A stretch of DNA of 16,840 nucleotides from Maritalea sp047634455. Lineage in GTDB: Bacteria; Pseudomonadota; Alphaproteobacteria; Rhizobiales; Devosiaceae. The position numbers and the translations under genes were made by a program. The DNA is taken from positions 1-16,840 of the forward strand of contig NZ_JBLIAI010000059.1 of the NCBI RefSeq assembly GCF_047634455.1. The letters run 5' to 3'. A model generated the notes under the pieces. It made no database searches. It was not told the DNA's origin and saw nothing but the letters and a program-made list of their open reading frames with translations. The first letter of the stretch is position 1; each line of letters opens with the position of its first letter. Shown in pieces: positions 1 to 5,792 of this stretch.

Positions 1-168
1 GCTATGCTTGCTTCCCCGGCACCCCCGGCTCTGTTTTCGCGCCGCCGTCGCAAGCTATGCTTGCTTCCCCGGCACCCCCGCCAGTTGGTACCCACCATCG
101 ATATTGTGCATGACCCATGCTTCCTTTCGTCTCCCTCCCCCTGGTGGGGAGGGATTAAGGGTGGGGGG
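1..168. repeat. Dispersed GC-rich repeat (copy A), with internal tandem duplication
   Basis: Positions 41-168 form a 128-bp repeat that returns in inverted orientation at 7307-7434 with about 12 mismatches by hand alignment (about 91% identity). Its right end is a palindromic module with CCCTCCCC facing GGGGAGGG, followed by ATTAAGGGTGGGGGG. The left end has a direct duplication with a 53-bp period: the motif GCTATGCTTGCTTCCCCGGC occurs at 1 and again at 54. Frames through this stretch are open only because of composition; none has a ribosome binding site or family motif, so I do not call a gene here. The element may extend left of the window. Confidence 0.8.
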
Positions 169-246
169 CTGTTACGAGTTGATCCCGACTCAAGGCCGGA
201 AATGCCACCAGTGGGCTTGGCACGATATATCAAACAAATCTTGGCC

Positions 247-267
247 GTCCCGCACTTGATGCGGGAC
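247..267. repeat. Short palindromic (REP-like) hairpin
   Basis: GTCCCGCA at 247-254 pairs perfectly with TGCGGGAC at 260-267 around a 5-nt loop. The same hairpin, read from the other strand, is at 7479-7499, and a degenerate relative lies near 7220-7240. Hairpins of this sort are scattered between genes in many Hyphomicrobiales. Its role is unknown and no U-tract follows it, so it is not a typical intrinsic terminator. Confidence 0.65.
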
Positions 268-405
268 CTAAAGCTGGTCGACGTCAACCAACAGTACTCT
301 TCAGCTCGAGTTGCCAAAGGCCCACTAAAACCCGCTCAAAACGCACACAACGCCAAGCACTACACATTGGCAGCGAAACAAAGCCAAACAACCGCTATTT
401 TCCCA

Positions 406-434
406 TTGTGTTATCACACAAGAGGCTATATACA
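406..434 (+). promoter_or_regulatory. Candidate promoter of the rplY operon
   Basis: TTGTGT (406-411) and TATACA (429-434) are separated by 17 bp, a plausible housekeeping sigma-70 -35/-10 pair about 95 bp upstream of the rplY start. The stretch from about 270 to 528 holds no convincing gene. This is an inference from spacing and weak consensus matches only. Confidence 0.3.
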
Positions 435-528
435 CCGGGGCTTGAAGCGCTGCGTGCACCCCTGGAGGACGTCAGCGCGCGGCCGGGAGATAGTCATCCG
501 GTTCGCACCAACAACTTGGAGATAATCC

Positions 529-1185
529 ATGAGCGCTGAGCTTAAGGCTACGGTTCGGGATCGGGTTGGCAAGGGGGCTGCTCGAGCACTGCGTCGCGAA
601 GGTCTTGTTCCTGCCGTCATTTATGGCGACAACAAATCCCCACTATCAATTACAGTCACCTACAAAGATGCAACTAAACGCATCCAACAAGGTGGCTTTC
701 TTTCACAAGTGATCAGCGTTGACGTTGATGGCGAAGAGCACCGCGTAATCCCTCGCGATTACCAGCTTGAGCCTGTGCGCGACTTCCTTGTGCACGTTGA
801 TTTCTTGCGCGTGTCGAAAACCTCTATCCTGACTGTTGATGTTCCCGTTCACTTCATAAACGAAGAAGCTTCACCAGGTTTGAAACGTGGCGGCGTGTTG
901 AACGTTGTGCGTCACACTGTTGAGGTGAACGCATCCGAGCAAAATCTTCCAGAATTCTTGGAAGTCGATTTGACCGGTGCTGAAACTGGTGACGCGTTGC
1001 ACATTTCTGGCGTTAAATTGCCCAAAGGTGTAACACCAACCATTACTGATCGTGACTTCACAATCGCAACGATTGCTGCGCCATCTGGCCTCAAATCTTC
1101 TGACAATGAAGAAGGTGATGCTGATATTGATGCCGAAGCTTCAGTTGAAGTTGAAACGATCAAACAAAGCAGCAGCGAAGAATAA
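529..1185 (+). CDS. rplY: 50S ribosomal protein L25 (TL5/CTC form)
   Basis: Large-subunit ribosomal protein that binds 5S rRNA. The 218-residue product has the long CTC/TL5 architecture: an N-terminal L25 domain (about residues 1-93; motifs RVGKGAARALRREGLVPAVIYG and RDYQLEPVRDFLVHVDF are partly visible there), a C-terminal beta domain (about 97-190; GGVLNVVRHTVEV), and an acidic low-complexity tail rich in D, E and S. The ATG is preceded by TTGGAG about 8 nt upstream, which fixes the start. It heads an operon with pth and ychF, an arrangement usual in Rhizobiales, where L25 levels and peptidyl-tRNA recycling are co-expressed. Nothing is missing from the protein. Confidence 0.96.
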   Translation: MSAELKATVRDRVGKGAARALRREGLVPAVIYGDNKSPLSITVTYKDATKRIQQGGFLSQVISVDVDGEEHRVIPRDYQLEPVRDFLVHVDFLRVSKTSILTVDVPVHFINEEASPGLKRGGVLNVVRHTVEVNASEQNLPEFLEVDLTGAETGDALHISGVKLPKGVTPTITDRDFTIATIAAPSGLKSSDNEEGDADIDAEASVEVETIKQSSSEE

Positions 1186-1199
1186 TTTCTCACAACCTC

Positions 1200-1226
1200 G
1201 TGCTGCGTGAGCAATTTGCGCAGCAC
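1200..1226 (+). other. Intercistronic hairpin between rplY and pth
   Basis: GTGCTGCG (1200-1207) pairs perfectly with CGCAGCAC (1219-1226) around an 11-nt loop, between the rplY stop and the pth start. No U-tract follows, so I read it as a possible mRNA processing or stability element rather than a terminator. It could reduce pth/ychF expression relative to rplY. Confidence 0.5.
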
Positions 1227-1240
1227 CGTGCGAAAGAGCA

Positions 1241-1969
1241 ATGATGCACCTTCTTGTTGGCCTGGGCAATCCGGGTAAGAAATATCAAGCTCACCGACAC
1301 AATGTTGGTTTTATGGCGGTAGACGCAATTGCGAGCCGCCATAACCTTTCTCCCTACCGCTCCAAATTCAATGCACAATGGGTTGAAGGCACAATTGATG
1401 GCGAACGCGTCATTTTGTTAAAGCCACAAACCTTCATGAATGATTCTGGCACCAGTGTTGGGGCGGCGGCAAAGTTTTTCAAGCTGGCTCCTTCCGACAT
1501 TACTGTTCTTTATGACGAACTGGACCTTGCCCCCGGCAAGATCAAAGTGAAAACTGGCGGCGGCAATGGTGGTCATAACGGCATTCGCTCCATGGAAGCG
1601 CATTTGGGCAAAGACTTTCATCGCGTCCGCATTGGCATTGGCCATCCAGGTCACAAAGACCGCGTGCACAACCATGTCCTTAGCGATTTCGCCAAGGCAG
1701 ACAATGTTTGGCTTGCCCCCCTTTTGGACGCGATTGGCGAAAATGCCGGGCTTTTGGCTTCAGGCCAAGCTTCAAGCTTCATGAACAAAATCGCACTGGC
1801 CGTGAACGGTGACGCCCCGAAAGCAAAAGCCGAGAAGCCAGTGCCGAAAAAACAAAGCCCAAAACTGCAAAGTCATGTGCACCAAGCGCGCACCGCAAAA
1901 ATTACAAAATTGCCCGAGACAGGGCCAATGGCCAACATGCTGAAAAAGCTGTTTGGCAAAGGAGAATAA
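1241..1969 (+). CDS. pth: Peptidyl-tRNA hydrolase
   Basis: Cleaves the ester bond of peptidyl-tRNAs that drop off the ribosome, releasing tRNA for reuse. Family residues are in place: N10 in GLGNPG, catalytic H20 in HRHNVGF, N67 in QTFMNDSG, D92 in YDELDL and N113 in GGHNG. Residues 1 to about 190 make up the enzyme. A further 50-residue tail rich in lysine, alanine and proline, ending in MLKKLFGKGE, extends it beyond the roughly 195-residue E. coli form, as is common in alphaproteobacteria. Two adjacent ATG codons (1241 and 1244) could each be used; numbering from the first reproduces the E. coli positions of N10 and H20. Only 2 nt separate it from ychF. Confidence 0.96.
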   Translation: MMHLLVGLGNPGKKYQAHRHNVGFMAVDAIASRHNLSPYRSKFNAQWVEGTIDGERVILLKPQTFMNDSGTSVGAAAKFFKLAPSDITVLYDELDLAPGKIKVKTGGGNGGHNGIRSMEAHLGKDFHRVRIGIGHPGHKDRVHNHVLSDFAKADNVWLAPLLDAIGENAGLLASGQASSFMNKIALAVNGDAPKAKAEKPVPKKQSPKLQSHVHQARTAKITKLPETGPMANMLKKLFGKGE

Positions 1970-1971
1970 AC

Positions 1972-3069
1972 GTGGGATTCAAATGCGGCATTGTGGGACT
2001 TCCCAACGTTGGTAAATCGACTCTTTTTAACGCGCTGACACGAACAGCGGCGGCACAAGCGGCCAACTTCCCATTTTGCACCATTGAACCCAATGTGGGT
2101 GAAGTGAGTGTACCCGACGAGCGCCTAGACAAGATTGCCAAGATCGGTGGCTCGGCCGAAATTATCCCTACACGCCTTAGCTTTGTGGATATTGCGGGCC
2201 TTGTAAAAGGCGCGTCGAAGGGCGAAGGGTTGGGCAACCAGTTCCTCGCCAATATCCGCGAGGTCGACGCGATTGCCTATGTGCTGCGCTGTTTTGTGAA
2301 CCCCGACATTATCCACGTTTCCAACATTATCGATCCTTTGGCCGACGCTGAAATCGTTGAGACCGAATTGATGCTTTCGGACATGGAAAGCCTTGAAAAA
2401 CGTATCGGTCCGCTAGAAAAGCGCCTGCGCGGACAAGACAAAGACGCAAAACTGACCCTAGAATTGGTCAACCGGGCTTTGGACGTTTTACGCGAAGGCC
2501 AACCGGCGCGACACGTTGAGCTTGCTGACGATGAGAAAAAAGCATTCAAAGCGTTGAACCTTCTTACCTCCAAGCCTGCTCTTTACATCTGCAACGTCGA
2601 CGAAGATTCTGCGGCCAACGGCAATGAAATGACCAAGCAGGTTGAGGAATATGCAAAAGCGCAAAATGCGCGCATGGTGATCATCTCGGCTGAAATCGAG
2701 AGCGAATTGAGCCAGCTCGAAGATGATGAACAAAAAGAATATCTCGAAAGCCTAGGGCTAGAAGAAGCTGGCCTAAACCGAATCATTCGTGAAGGCTATA
2801 AGCTGTTGAACTTGCAGACTTACTTTACAGTCGGCCCGAAAGAGGCACGCGCTTGGACGGTGGCTGTTGGCACCAAGGCACCAAAAGCTGCCGGGGTTAT
2901 TCACTCAGATTTTGAACGCGGCTTCATCCGCGCACAAACCATCGCCTATGACGATTTCATCGCATTGGGCGGTGAAAATGCGGCCAAGGAAGCGGGCAAA
3001 GCCCGTGACGAAGGCAAAGAATATGTGGTGAAAGACGGCGACATCATGCTGTTCAAGTTCAATACATAA
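1972..3069 (+). CDS. ychF: Obg-family ATPase YchF/OLA1
   Basis: Ribosome-associated P-loop ATPase of the translation-factor class, implicated in stress responses. The 365-residue product has the Walker A/G1 motif GLPNVGKS (residues 9-16), G3 as DIAGLVKG (73-80), the NVDE motif in place of the GTP-specific NKxD (208-211), which explains ATP preference in this family, a central coiled-coil insertion (about 125-190) and a C-terminal TGS domain (HSDFERGFIRAQTIAYDDFI). The start is GTG at 1972, preceded by AAAGGAG overlapping the end of pth, so translation is likely coupled. Length is typical. The operon ends with the terminator just downstream. Confidence 0.97.
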   Translation: MGFKCGIVGLPNVGKSTLFNALTRTAAAQAANFPFCTIEPNVGEVSVPDERLDKIAKIGGSAEIIPTRLSFVDIAGLVKGASKGEGLGNQFLANIREVDAIAYVLRCFVNPDIIHVSNIIDPLADAEIVETELMLSDMESLEKRIGPLEKRLRGQDKDAKLTLELVNRALDVLREGQPARHVELADDEKKAFKALNLLTSKPALYICNVDEDSAANGNEMTKQVEEYAKAQNARMVIISAEIESELSQLEDDEQKEYLESLGLEEAGLNRIIREGYKLLNLQTYFTVGPKEARAWTVAVGTKAPKAAGVIHSDFERGFIRAQTIAYDDFIALGGENAAKEAGKARDEGKEYVVKDGDIMLFKFNT

Positions 3070-3095
3070 TCTGGACTGCACCTTTATCTTGTGAG

Positions 3096-3126
3096 GCCCT
3101 GCCAATATGTTTGGTGGGGCTTTTTT
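3096..3126 (+). terminator. Intrinsic terminator of rplY-pth-ychF
   Basis: A 10-bp stem, GCCCTGCCAA (3096-3105) with TTGGTGGGGC (3111-3120), including two G-U pairs, closes a 5-nt loop and is followed by six T (3121-3126). It starts 27 nt after the ychF stop. Confidence 0.9.
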
Positions 3127-3146
3127 GTCCCATATTCATTTCGCAG

Positions 3147-3182
3147 TTGCCGTAAACGTCAATATATGTACGATAACGGCAA
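3147..3182 (+). promoter_or_regulatory. Palindromic operator-like site and promoter of the MaoC pair
   Basis: TTGCCGTAAACGTCAA (3147-3162) is a near-palindrome of the form TTGNCGTwwACGNCAA. From memory this resembles sites bound by MerR-family (LiuR-type) regulators of fatty acid and branched-chain amino acid degradation in proteobacteria. A second half, ACGATAACGGCAA (3170-3182), mirrors TTGCCGTAAACGT (3147-3159) at 11 of 13 positions. A possible promoter, TTGCCG-16-TACGAT (3147-3174), lies within the site, so a bound regulator would block it. The sequence symmetry is direct; regulator identity is inference. Confidence 0.5.
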
Positions 3183-3214
3183 TACGGGCATTCATTGACA
3201 AGGCATCAATTCGC

Positions 3215-3709
3215 ATGACCAATCCAATAACCAAAGACCGACGCCATTTCGAAGACCTCAAAGTTGGCGAGGTAATTCAGCTGGGCCAACGAAAACTCTC
3301 CAAAGATGATATCATCAGCTTTGCAAAACAGTTTGACCCGCTACCTTTCCATTTGGATGAAGATGTGGCCAAAAAGTCGCTTCTGGGCGGGTTGGCCTCA
3401 AGCGGATGGCAAACAGCAGGGTTTAGCCTTCGCATGCTGGTGGATGAGTTCTTGAGCAAAGTTGCAGGCATGGGCGGGCTAGGCTTCAACAATCTCAGGT
3501 GGAAACGGCCCCTGATGAAGAACGACACCCTGACGGGGACCATCACCATCGCCTCACTGCGCCGTTCACACTCACACCCAGAAATGGGCATCGTGGTTTT
3601 GGATTTCGACATGCGCAATCAAAAAGACCAGCAGGTCATGACCCTGAGCCTGACCAATCTTGTTGAAGTGCGCGACCCGTCCGCGCTGATCAAAGAGGAT
3701 GCAGCATGA
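3215..3709 (+). CDS. MaoC-family (hot-dog fold) dehydratase, first of a pair
   Basis: 164 residues from the ATG at 3215. Likely an enoyl-CoA hydratase-type or dehydratase enzyme of the MaoC/R-hydratase group acting on acyl-CoA substrates. The hydratase motif region reads FAKQFDPLPFHLDEDVA (D41, H46), followed by GLASSGW (59-65), which corresponds to the family G-x-I-A-S/H-G-W/M segment. The frame is open back to 3107, but that extension runs through the ychF terminator and the operator, so I chose the internal ATG; the ribosome binding site is weak (AAGG about 12 nt upstream). Its stop overlaps the start of the next gene by 4 nt (ATGA), so the two are translationally coupled. Substrate unknown. 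Confidence 0.85.
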   Translation: MTNPITKDRRHFEDLKVGEVIQLGQRKLSKDDIISFAKQFDPLPFHLDEDVAKKSLLGGLASSGWQTAGFSLRMLVDEFLSKVAGMGGLGFNNLRWKRPLMKNDTLTGTITIASLRRSHSHPEMGIVVLDFDMRNQKDQQVMTLSLTNLVEVRDPSALIKEDAA

Positions 3710-4257
3710 CCCTTTGGTTTGAAGATATCGACACTGAAACGGTGTGGCCGCTGGGTGAATACACCTTCACCGAAGAAGAAATCATCCACTTCGCAAAACT
3801 CTATGATCCGCAATATTTCCATACCGACCCAGAGGCTGCAAAACACAGCCACTTTGGCGGCCTGATCGCGTCTGGCTGGCACACGGTTTCGGTGGGCCAC
3901 AAGGTGATGGTTGATTTCATGTATGCCCATGACGATATGCAACGCGCCAACGGGGAAGAACCCGGGGTGTCAGGGCCCTCACCCGGCGTCAGCAAAATGG
4001 AATTCAAAGCCCCGGTGCGCTCTGGCGATATTATTCGGTTTGACTTGAGCGTGAAGAACAAGCGCAAATCAAATTCTCTGCCCGGTTGGGGACTGCTGAC
4101 GAGCATCATTAGCGCCTATAATCAGCAAGATGAGCTGGTCTATCGCTCCGAAATTGCAAGCTTTTCCAAGCTGCGCGATTATAAACCCAAGCTCAAAGAA
4201 CGAGTTTTGCTGGCCATGGCCGCCATGCCGGTATTGGGCAAACTGTTGCGAAAATAG
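3706..4257 (+). CDS. MaoC-family (hot-dog fold) dehydratase, second of a pair
   Basis: 183 residues, paralogous to the gene just upstream and overlapping it by ATGA. The motif region FAKLYDPQYFHTDPEAAKHS (D34, H39) and GGLIASGWHT parallel the first protein. The longer C-terminus (about 150-183, ending in basic LLAMAAMPVLGKLLRK) could be amphipathic or membrane-associating. Tandem, coupled MaoC genes next to ychF are usual in Rhizobiales. They may form a heteromeric hydratase, but this is inference. No substrate can be named from sequence. Confidence 0.87.
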   Translation: MTLWFEDIDTETVWPLGEYTFTEEEIIHFAKLYDPQYFHTDPEAAKHSHFGGLIASGWHTVSVGHKVMVDFMYAHDDMQRANGEEPGVSGPSPGVSKMEFKAPVRSGDIIRFDLSVKNKRKSNSLPGWGLLTSIISAYNQQDELVYRSEIASFSKLRDYKPKLKERVLLAMAAMPVLGKLLRK

Positions 4258-4267
4258 ATGATTTTCC

Positions 4268-4283
4268 CCCGGTTCTGACCGGG
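4268..4283. terminator. Weak hairpin between convergent MaoC and brnA genes
   Basis: CCCGGT (4268-4273) pairs with ACCGGG (4278-4283) around a TCTG loop in the 32-bp gap between convergent genes. Neither strand has a proper U-tract after the stem, so terminator activity is doubtful. Confidence 0.3.
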
Positions 4284-4289
4284 CAAACA

Positions 4290-4571
4290 TCAATGGGAGC
4301 TTTTTGCAGACATATAGGAACGCAAAACAGCATTCATACGGGTAAGGTGCCCCTTACCTTCTGATTTAAAGAACTCAAGCACATCTTCGTCAATGCGAAG
4401 ATGAACCGATTTCTTTGCCACACGCTCAACGATCTCAGCTTCATCCCAAAACCCATCATCAAGTTTTGGCGACAGCTTTTCTGCACTCTTTTTGGCCGGC
4501 AGAAGTTCGCCACGTTTCTGCATCGCGCGCAACTCTTCAAGCGTGGCGGTTTTCATATCGCTCTTTGTCAT
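4290..4571 (-). CDS. brnA: BrnA-type antitoxin
   Basis: 93 residues from the ATG at 4571. The C-terminal half is a ribbon-helix-helix DNA-binding segment (about residues 54-86: SVHLRIDEDVLEFFKSEGKG, then TRMNAVLRSYM), typical of BrnA antitoxins; the N-terminal half (WDEAEIVERV) would be the toxin-binding part. A strong Shine-Dalgarno, AAAGGAGG, lies just upstream, which decides the start over the longer open frame reaching to 4649. The gene overlaps the 3' end of the toxin frame by 35 bp on the same strand, the standard brnTA order. In intact systems BrnA neutralises BrnT and represses the operon. Here the toxin appears inactivated, so BrnA may persist only as a repressor. Confidence 0.85.
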   Translation of the reverse strand: MTKSDMKTATLEELRAMQKRGELLPAKKSAEKLSPKLDDGFWDEAEIVERVAKKSVHLRIDEDVLEFFKSEGKGHLTRMNAVLRSYMSAKSSH

Positions 4572-4808
4572 TTCTACCTCCTTTCCATGCGGTGATAAGA
4601 CGGATCTTACCATTTCTTTCGGTATGAACGACAATGTAAGGTTCACCATCGACCATCCCCAAAGAAATGAATCTTTCTTCTAAATAGTCACCGCGATCAT
4701 CACGCTTTGTCAGCACTTCATTTTCAAAAATCAGCGCTGCATAGAGCATGTCCACGCCGTGTTTAATAACACTTGTCGCCGCTTGACGTTGTCATACTCG
4801 AATTGCAT
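4537..4808 (-). pseudogene. brnT: BrnT-type toxin gene, disrupted by a 1-nt frameshift
   Basis: BrnT is a RelE-fold ribonuclease toxin. The body of the family is present in one frame from about 4784 down to 4537: KHGVDMLYAALIFENEV, then LEERFISLGMVDGEPYIVVH, TERNGKIRLITA and a C-terminus rich in charge. The expected first residues, MQFEYDNVK, are in a different frame from the ATG at 4808, behind a GGGGAG ribosome binding site. The two frames meet at 4779-4784, where AAG-CGGCGACA would need one more base to read K-A-A-T-S-V-I-K-H-G-V, the exact spacing of the family N-terminus. As written, the ATG frame continues as RRQVLLN and leaves the toxin frame. A sequencing error, or initiation at GTG 4755 giving an N-terminally truncated 72-residue protein, are the alternatives. 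Confidence 0.8.
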
Positions 4809-4897
4809 TTTACGTCTCCCCACGACAGTTTAGGTCCTCACAATTAGCTCCGGTCCTTGTAAGTTGTCCAGCTGGGTGGGGTAGTGTGTTGACTATT

Positions 4898-4926
4898 TTA
4901 ATACACGTTTGTGTACACAAAGTCAA
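4898..4926 (-). promoter_or_regulatory. brnTA promoter with palindromic operator in the spacer
   Basis: Reading the minus strand, TTGACT (4926-4921) and TATTAA (4903-4898) are 17 bp apart, a near-consensus promoter. The spacer begins with the perfect 12-bp palindrome TTGTGTACACAA (4909-4920), placed where a ribbon-helix-helix repressor such as BrnA would block RNA polymerase. A copy of TTGACT on the opposite strand (4889-4894) mirrors the -35 box. Predicted leader length to the brnT ATG is about 80 nt. Operator function is inferred from position. Confidence 0.7.
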
Positions 4927-5239
4927 TGAACCCTGTTGCATAAACAGCACTAAACCAACAGCTCATGGTCCGCCATATTGACAGGTCACGCCAATTGCGC
5001 GACCTTTCTGGATCACACAAACCACGAGGTGACGCCTAAAATGATCAGCTAAGATTTATCGACGCGACTTTTTTTGTTTTGCGAATAGGTGCTTTGGCAC
5101 TTGGGCGAACATAGGGGTACGATAAATCTAAGGTTTCATGATCATGTGACGGTTTTATCGTCCCGCGCGTCCCATACATTTCACACTTCTATTGTTATTT
5201 CGCGCTTGTTTTGGCGCTCGCAATCCTATGGAGAGCATC
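4927..5239. other. Intergenic stretch with two imperfect inverted repeats; no gene seen
   Basis: Two structures stand out. AGGTCACGC (4983-4991) pairs with GCGCGACCT (4997-5005) at 8 of 9 positions around a 5-nt loop, followed by TTTC. Further on, ATGATCAGCTAAGATTTATCG (5041-5061) is mirrored by a segment ending at about 5142 (CGATAAATCT at 5120-5129, TGATCAT at about 5136-5142), leaving a 58-nt loop with a run of seven T. I see no reading frame with coding character or any tRNA-like fold here. Confidence 0.5.
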
Positions 5240-5416
5240 ATGGATCAAGTTCCAACACCCATCAAACCAACAAAATTTATTTTCGGCGCACGCAAAAGAT
5301 CGCGCCACCTGATGGAAGGAATTTCTGATGAAAGCCTCATTTACCCATATGAATCCAAAAGCCAACAAAGGCCCAAAGCAACCCAAATTGGGCAAGGGCA
5401 ACCCTTCACGCTTTGA
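5240..5416 (+). CDS. Small unknown reading frame (58 aa)
   Basis: Begins MDQVPTPIKPTKFIFGARKR and has the Shine-Dalgarno GGAGAG 5-6 nt before the ATG. Basic in its first half, with no recognised domain. It overlaps the next small frame (5328-5492) by 89 bp in the +1 relation. The first part looks more like coding sequence than the second, where the other frame has better codon character, so this may be a short leader-type peptide coupled to the second frame, or the front half of one gene split by a frameshift. Function unknown. Confidence 0.35.
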   Translation: MDQVPTPIKPTKFIFGARKRSRHLMEGISDESLIYPYESKSQQRPKATQIGQGQPFTL

Positions 5417-5492
5417 CGGCAAATTGCCGAGAAAACTCAAACCGCAACCGCCAATTCAATCCAATTTGGCAGCGTTCTTGAAAAAGAAGTAA
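5328..5492 (+). CDS. Small basic unknown protein (54 aa)
   Basis: Reads MKASFTHMNPKANKGPKQPK onward and ends FLKKK. It is very rich in lysine, proline and asparagine with almost no acid residues, suggesting nucleic-acid or ribosome contact, or a disordered protein. The ribosome binding site GGAAGGA lies 7 nt before the ATG. A GC-rich hairpin starts 11 nt after the stop. Codon choice (GGC, AAG, AAC, CCG) resembles that of neighbouring genes. I do not recognise the family. It may be translationally coupled to the frame at 5240-5416. Confidence 0.5.
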   Translation: MKASFTHMNPKANKGPKQPKLGKGNPSRFDGKLPRKLKPQPPIQSNLAAFLKKK

Positions 5493-5524
5493 AACAATAA
5501 GGGGGCTCGGCGGCAGCCGGGCCC
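5493..5524 (-). terminator. Hairpin terminator, probably belonging to the LysE gene before MITE insertion
   Basis: On the minus strand GGCCCGGC (5523-5516) pairs with GCCGAGCC (5511-5504) around TGCC, followed by CCC and the U-rich TTATTGTTTT. Removing the 261-bp element at 5528-5788 and one CTAG copy places this stem directly after the TAG stop of the LysE-type gene. On the plus strand the same stem follows the 54-residue frame but lacks a T-run. Confidence 0.6.
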
Positions 5525-5792
5525 TAGGGTCTGAACTGAATTGAGAAATGATCTGGACAGCAGTTCAATTTTGATCAGATTTAGGCGAAATGAGCCGAAT
5601 TGACTTGCTGTCAATGAGGGTATTTCAACGACAAACTGGCAAAATTGAATGCTGCCTTTCGGGTTGGGTGCAAAACAGGCTGCTTCAGCGTCGAAAAGCC
5701 TCACCGATGTGAAAATCGCTTTCGTTTCTCTCCTCAAATCAGCCTATTTTGCACCCAATCCAGACCTTTTCTCAATTGAGTCCAGACCCTAG
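5524..5792. mobile_element. MITE-like element with terminal inverted repeats and CTAG target duplication
   Basis: A 261-bp core (5528-5788) is bounded by CTAG at 5524-5527 and 5789-5792. Its ends are inverted repeats: the left reads GGTCTGAACTGAATTGAG onward (5528-5558) and the right, on the minus strand, GGTCTGGACTCAATTGAG onward (5788-5758), matching at 26 of 31 positions. A second inverted pair lies inside: TTGGGTGCAAAACAGGCTG at 5664-5685 with its mirror at 5737-5758, matching at 20 of 22. No transposase is present, so it would need to be moved in trans. A 4-bp YTAR-type duplication is what IS5-group elements produce, so an IS5-family helper is my best guess. Confidence 0.8.

Noticed and set aside
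4..525. Long open frame across the left repeat and rplY leader
   Set aside because: It runs through repeat DNA and a promoter-like region, has no ribosome binding site or domain, and its composition follows the palindromic repeats.
912..1241. Minus-strand frame opposite rplY
   Set aside because: Antisense shadow of a well-supported conserved gene.
3107..3214. Upstream extension of the first MaoC frame
   Set aside because: It begins inside the ychF terminator and covers the palindromic operator; the family N-terminus fits the ATG at 3215.
4983..5005. tRNA or riboswitch fold in the 4927-5239 gap
   Set aside because: Only a single short stem-loop is evident; no T-loop, anticodon arm or known riboswitch core could be found.
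5089..5328. 79-codon plus-strand frame before the small genes
   Set aside because: No ribosome binding site, poor codon character, and it overlaps the better supported frame at 5240-5416.
5456..5737. 93-codon minus-strand frame spanning the MITE left end
   Set aside because: It crosses the terminal repeat and the terminator hairpin, has no recognisable transposase motif and no good start.
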